DNA of 7,017 nucleotides from Gallionellaceae bacterium. GTDB lineage: Bacteria > Pseudomonadota > Gammaproteobacteria > Burkholderiales > Gallionellaceae. Under the pieces are notes generated by a model. It was not told where the DNA came from and searched no databases. It saw only the letters and a list, made by a program, of their open reading frames with translations. The DNA is taken from contig PLYB01000134.1 of NCBI GenBank assembly GCA_003151655.1, forward strand, positions 1 through 7,017, read 5' to 3'. The stretch's first letter is position 1; the number at the start of each line of letters is the position of its first letter. Both the position numbers and the translations under genes were made by a program. Positions 4,322 through 7,017 of the stretch are shown in pieces.

Positions 4322-5788
4322 TTGGTATTTCCTTTCTTGGTAAGAACCTCTAAACAGGGCACAGGCAATGCCCAGATATTTTTCCCACTCCCATTGCCTT
4401 CCACTTTTATCCTTTTCAAATGCAACGCGGTTGCAAGTTCTGCGCACAATGGATTCAACCAGGTCGCGTGGCAATGCTTGTCCATCAATGATGCACGGCA
4501 GCAGTCGCTCCACTGTGGCTTTACGCAAATTGTCGTCAAGACGGCGACCGTAAGCAGCTTCGGCTATATCTCGTGGTGCAGGTGCGCCGACAAACTTGGT
4601 TTCTTTGCCGAAATTTTGATGCCATGCGTTTTGCTCATGCCAACTTTGCACACGACCCAAGAAATCTGAACCTTTCAGTTCGCGATAGAAGGTGATCGCC
4701 ATGCGTCCGGGTGTTGCGGAGTCCAGCCCCAAGACAATGACATCTTCAGTGGGAGCAAGCTTCGTGCTGTAACCTGCAATTGCTTTGCGCAATCTAATCG
4801 CGAAGGCCTGTCCAACATCGCCGACATCGGGTTGTTCGATTTCAGTGGCCACCTGCGAAACTTCATCGCTGCCCAGAAAAAGTGATAGCGAGTCCTTGAA
4901 TGGATCGGGCACTGGTTTTCCTGCTACTGACCAAGTGACGACAACCAAATCACTGCTGCGAAAAGATTGCCGCCCAATCAGCCAGCGCAATGCGTTGTGC
5001 GCTTTCTGACTTACCTCATAGCCAACACTGCATGTTTGTTTTTCATAATCGTCTTTCTTATCAGTAAATCGCCCTCTAAACGTATAGCCACTGAAATCGT
5101 TAGCCGAAATTAGTTTTGCTCCATCGTCTGAGCTGCGGATAAATCTCGGATGACTCTGGCAAATTCGTGCAGGCTTTCCAGTGGCCATGCAAAAACCAGT
5201 TTTACTATTTTGCAACCGATCAAAAGCTATCCATGCCGCTATCAAACCATCATCTTCCCATGTGCCAGAAACCGGATTGCCTGCGCTTTCTACCCGCCAG
5301 CGCACAAACACTTTTGGATCACTAACTTTTGTCTTTTTGCCTTTAGCATCTTCAACCGATACAGGAAATATTTTTTCGCCACAAAGATCAGCCCAAAGTC
5401 GTTTGCTCCTTACGTAGGTCAAGATGGCTGTAATTTTGGGATGGGTATTTTCAGATTCGCACCATTGTGCTAATTGCTGTTCATATCCCTCAAATTTATC
5501 TTTATTGATCTCTGGATAATCAGAAGCGCAGTAACTTATTTCTTCACAAAGTGGATGTGGTGCAGCTCCCGAAGTTCTGCCTGCGGATGATTCCGTAACT
5601 TGAATCAGTGTAGGTGCTTCTGTTCTGCCAAGGGCTCTTGCTCTGCGGAAATTTCCTTTGTCATCAATTGACACTTCAACATGAGCTTTTTTAACTAGAT
5701 GAGACAATGGCCACAACTTCTCTGCGGGTACATTCATCGTGTCGGAACACTGCTCATAAGTTTCGTAGAGTTTTTGAATCCAGCTCAT
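3902..5788 (-). CDS. cas8c: Cascade large subunit Cas8c (Csd1, type I-C)
   Basis: A 628-residue Csd1/Cas8c, the large subunit that reads the PAM and helps open target DNA for Cascade/I-C. The N-terminus MSWIQKLYETYEQC is typical. Other conserved family blocks are FVRWRVE (161-167), AKLISANDFSGYTFRGRF (224-241) and VGYEVSQKAHNALRWL (255-270). The C-terminal 139 residues form the small-subunit region and end in an acidic, proline-rich tail. I chose ATG 5788 because it opens the conserved N-terminus and has GGAGA (5795-5799) 6 nt upstream; the frame is open further up to 5860, but that stretch overlaps cas5c and is unlikely to be translated. It starts 1 nt after the cas5c stop codon. No frameshift or premature stop is present. 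Confidence 0.96.
   Translation of the reverse strand: MSWIQKLYETYEQCSDTMNVPAEKLWPLSHLVKKAHVEVSIDDKGNFRRARALGRTEAPTLIQVTESSAGRTSGAAPHPLCEEISYCASDYPEINKDKFEGYEQQLAQWCESENTHPKITAILTYVRSKRLWADLCGEKIFPVSVEDAKGKKTKVSDPKVFVRWRVESAGNPVSGTWEDDGLIAAWIAFDRLQNSKTGFCMATGKPARICQSHPRFIRSSDDGAKLISANDFSGYTFRGRFTDKKDDYEKQTCSVGYEVSQKAHNALRWLIGRQSFRSSDLVVVTWSVAGKPVPDPFKDSLSLFLGSDEVSQVATEIEQPDVGDVGQAFAIRLRKAIAGYSTKLAPTEDVIVLGLDSATPGRMAITFYRELKGSDFLGRVQSWHEQNAWHQNFGKETKFVGAPAPRDIAEAAYGRRLDDNLRKATVERLLPCIIDGQALPRDLVESIVRRTCNRVAFEKDKSGRQWEWEKYLGIACALFRGSYQERKYQMTLETERTSRDYLYGRLLSIAEHIEGRALFVGGERRDTNAAKLMQRFADRPNSTWRTIELALTPSKSRLRANRPAFMHGMETLLDEVISKFEGDAFLSDRKLSGEFLLGYHCQRQALNPPKPDKPDESASDDDTPDTDI
4330..4334 (-). 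promoter_or_regulatory. Internal ribosome-binding site for cas11c
   Basis: AAGGA on the minus strand, inside a GAAAGGAAA purine run, 8 nt before the in-frame ATG at 4321. A clear Shine-Dalgarno sequence in mid-gene at the place where the small-subunit domain begins is best explained by internal initiation. Confidence 0.68.
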
Positions 5789-5789
5789 A

Positions 5790-6506
5790 TCAAATCTCCA
5801 GTTGTGATTCTTCGACCTCAACGCCAAGTAGATTGCGTTCCTTCTCAAACTTTTTAGCACTCATTTCACGAACGAATTTGCGTACCGTGCAATCCTGCGG
5901 ACGATCAAACCGTACGTTTCCGTTAATCATCGTGGGTCGACAAAAGCGGGCATAGAGTTTGTCTTCGCCAATCTCGTCTGGATAGTCGAAGCCATGAAAC
6001 ATCAAACCAAAAGCCAATTCGCCTTCATCATCGTAAGGGCTGCTTCCTGAGCCGAACACGCAGGGTTCAACATATCCCTGGCAATCTCGCGTGCCAAGGA
6101 AAATATCTTGGCGACCGCCACGTTCAAGCATCCGTTTGGCGACGATGTGGTGTTTGGCCTCATTTCTGTCATCTGCCAATTCAGGGCGATGTTCATTCCA
6201 CTCAAAATGAGCGCGTACTTGGTATTCCACTTCAGACAGGAAGGTGTAAATGGCCAAGGAGTTGCCACCGCCAAATTCCAAAGGCTTGGTGCCCTTGGTC
6301 TGTGTACGAATACGCTTCATTACGCGCACTTCGTCAATGACCCAGATGAAAGTCGGCTTCCAGTAAATTGACTTGGCAATGCCTTTAAGTGCTTCGTAGG
6401 TGGGGATGTGATAAGAACACTTTTCACCGCCGATACGAGTCAGCGGATCGGTGAACAGGGCGTGTCGCGCCCAGACCTTAAATTCGATGCTGTTTCGTTT
6501 AAGCAT
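5790..6506 (-). CDS. cas5c: Cas5c (Cas5d), crRNA-processing endonuclease and Cascade subunit
   Basis: A 238-residue Cas5c. In type I-C, which lacks Cas6, this protein cuts the pre-crRNA at the base of each repeat hairpin and stays bound to the 5' handle. The catalytic residues known from the Bacillus halodurans enzyme (Tyr46, Lys116, His117) have clear counterparts: Y48 in KSIYWKPTF and K118-H119 in NEAKHHIVAKRMLERGG. The block IFLGTRDCQGYVEP (135-148) is also conserved. ATG 6506 has GGAGG (6513-6517) 6 nt upstream, and the gene overlaps the cas3 stop codon by 8 nt (ATGCTTAA), which implies coupled translation. The repeat hairpin at the array matches the expected substrate. All key residues are present, so the enzyme should be active. 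Confidence 0.96.
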   Translation of the reverse strand: MLKRNSIEFKVWARHALFTDPLTRIGGEKCSYHIPTYEALKGIAKSIYWKPTFIWVIDEVRVMKRIRTQTKGTKPLEFGGGNSLAIYTFLSEVEYQVRAHFEWNEHRPELADDRNEAKHHIVAKRMLERGGRQDIFLGTRDCQGYVEPCVFGSGSSPYDDEGELAFGLMFHGFDYPDEIGEDKLYARFCRPTMINGNVRFDRPQDCTVRKFVREMSAKKFEKERNLLGVEVEESQLEI

Positions 6507-7017
6507 TCAAAGCCTCCATATTTCTCACGGGTGTTTCGCTTAGTCCAAACTCGTCACTGTAATAACGGTAATCAAGGTACAGGATACCTGTTCCTTCTTG
6601 TATTTCCTGCACTGCCCCTGCCTTTGTCAGTCGATCCAAAACATTGGGGAAGACATTAACGGTAAATTGCTGCGCGCGGCGCAGCATATCGAATTCCTTG
6701 TCGGGTAGATAAGCTGCGCAAAGATCGGCGACGATTGCTTTTCCCTCTTTGCCATATTGCACGATGACGCCACGCGTCGGCGCATCAATGGCCTTGAATG
6801 CTTTTGCGCCAGACATGAAAGATTGGCGCAAGTAGACCCCGGCGAGTTGCCGTTCCTCCCTGTTGACGCTGTTCGGGCTACGTTCCCCCCATTCTGTCTC
6901 TGCACGGTTGATGTGCCTCAAATTCAGAATGGGATTACCCCGTGGAAGCCCCCGCCAAATCTGTCGCACCCCGTACCCAGTGCTACCAGCGCCGCCGTCC
7001 CGAACAGACGCTGTGGT
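6499..7017 (-). CDS. cas3: CRISPR-associated helicase-nuclease Cas3, C-terminal fragment (continues off the right edge)
   Basis: The last 172 residues of a frame open to the window edge. Cas3 is recruited by target-bound Cascade and unwinds and degrades the DNA. The HD nuclease and helicase motor domains lie outside the window. What is visible fits the C-terminal domain of I-C Cas3: YLRQSFMSGAKAFKAIDAPT, then GVIVQYGKEGKAIVADLC, LLRRAQQFTVNVFP-like MLRRAQQFTVNVFP, and near the end YYSDEFGLS. It overlaps cas5c by 8 nt, the expected first position in the operon. The first 50 or so visible residues (about 6860-7017) are glycine- and arginine-rich and I do not recognise them as typical Cas3, so a variable linker, or a rearrangement, is possible. 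A GTG at 6969 is in frame but is unlikely to be the real start. Confidence 0.88.
   Translation of the reverse strand, partial: TTASVRDGGAGSTGYGVRQIWRGLPRGNPILNLRHINRAETEWGERSPNSVNREERQLAGVYLRQSFMSGAKAFKAIDAPTRGVIVQYGKEGKAIVADLCAAYLPDKEFDMLRRAQQFTVNVFPNVLDRLTKAGAVQEIQEGTGILYLDYRYYSDEFGLSETPVRNMEALNA
6888..6933. repeat. Nested inverted repeat within the cas3 fragment
   Basis: CCCATTCTG (6888-6896) and CAGAATGGG (6925-6933) are perfect 9-bp inverted copies. Between them GCAC (6902-6905) and GTGC (6913-6916) form a second, inner dyad with a 7-nt loop. It lies in the part of the cas3 reading frame that I do not recognise. Neither side has a T run, so it is not an obvious terminator. It may be chance, an mRNA structure, or a trace of a mobile element. 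Confidence 0.35.

Noticed and set aside
5789..5860. A longer cas8c beginning at 5860 inside cas5c.
   Set aside because: The conserved N-terminus begins at MSWIQKLYE with its own ribosome-binding site; the extra 24 residues are cas5c sequence in another frame.
6858..6969. A group II intron boundary (GTGCGAC at 6969 on the minus strand) interrupting cas3.
   Set aside because: The reading frame stays open through the site into Cas3 and no domain V/VI-like structure or reverse transcriptase is visible.
6925..7017. A minus-strand frame reading RLFGTAALVALGTGCDRFGG, resembling a lipoprotein signal sequence.
   Set aside because: It stops after about 30 codons, is cut by the window edge, and overlaps the open cas3 frame; most likely chance.

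Overview
The window carries a nearly complete type I-C CRISPR-Cas locus. All genes are on the minus strand, so the locus reads from right to left. In transcription order it holds the C-terminal end of cas3 (running off the right edge), cas5c, cas8c with a likely internal cas11c start, cas7c, an inserted VapB/VapC-type toxin-antitoxin pair, cas4, cas1, cas2, a leader of about 178 bp, and the first two repeats of a CRISPR array that runs off the left edge. Genes are tightly packed: cas3/cas5c overlap by 8 nt, and cas5c-cas8c, cas8c-cas7, cas4-cas1 and cas1-cas2 lie 1 to 21 nt apart. The only larger gaps are the 59 bp before vapB and the leader.

The genes cover the whole CRISPR cycle. Cas5c should cut the pre-crRNA at the base of the repeat hairpin. 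Cas5c, Cas7, Cas8c and the predicted Cas11c should form Cascade/I-C. Cas3 degrades the bound target. Cas4, Cas1 and Cas2 select and integrate new spacers at the leader end of the array, next to position 140.

The least ordinary part is the vapBC insertion between the interference genes (cas3-5-8-7) and the adaptation genes (cas4-1-2). It brings its own strong ribosome-binding site and a perfect 7-bp inverted repeat over a TATAAT-like box, which looks like an autoregulatory operator. The toxin gene also contains an 11-bp GC-rich hairpin followed by five T's, resembling an intrinsic terminator. The adaptation genes may therefore be under toxin-antitoxin control. The leader is rich in dyad symmetry: a 27-nt near-perfect palindrome, a 10-bp inverted repeat at its two ends, and a third copy of the core of that repeat.

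Protein sequences, balanced GC content, Shine-Dalgarno use and operon layout suggest a Gram-negative proteobacterium, perhaps a betaproteobacterium. This is an impression from the sequence, not a database result. No tRNA, rRNA, transposase or phage gene was recognised. Nothing on the plus strand looks like a real gene.
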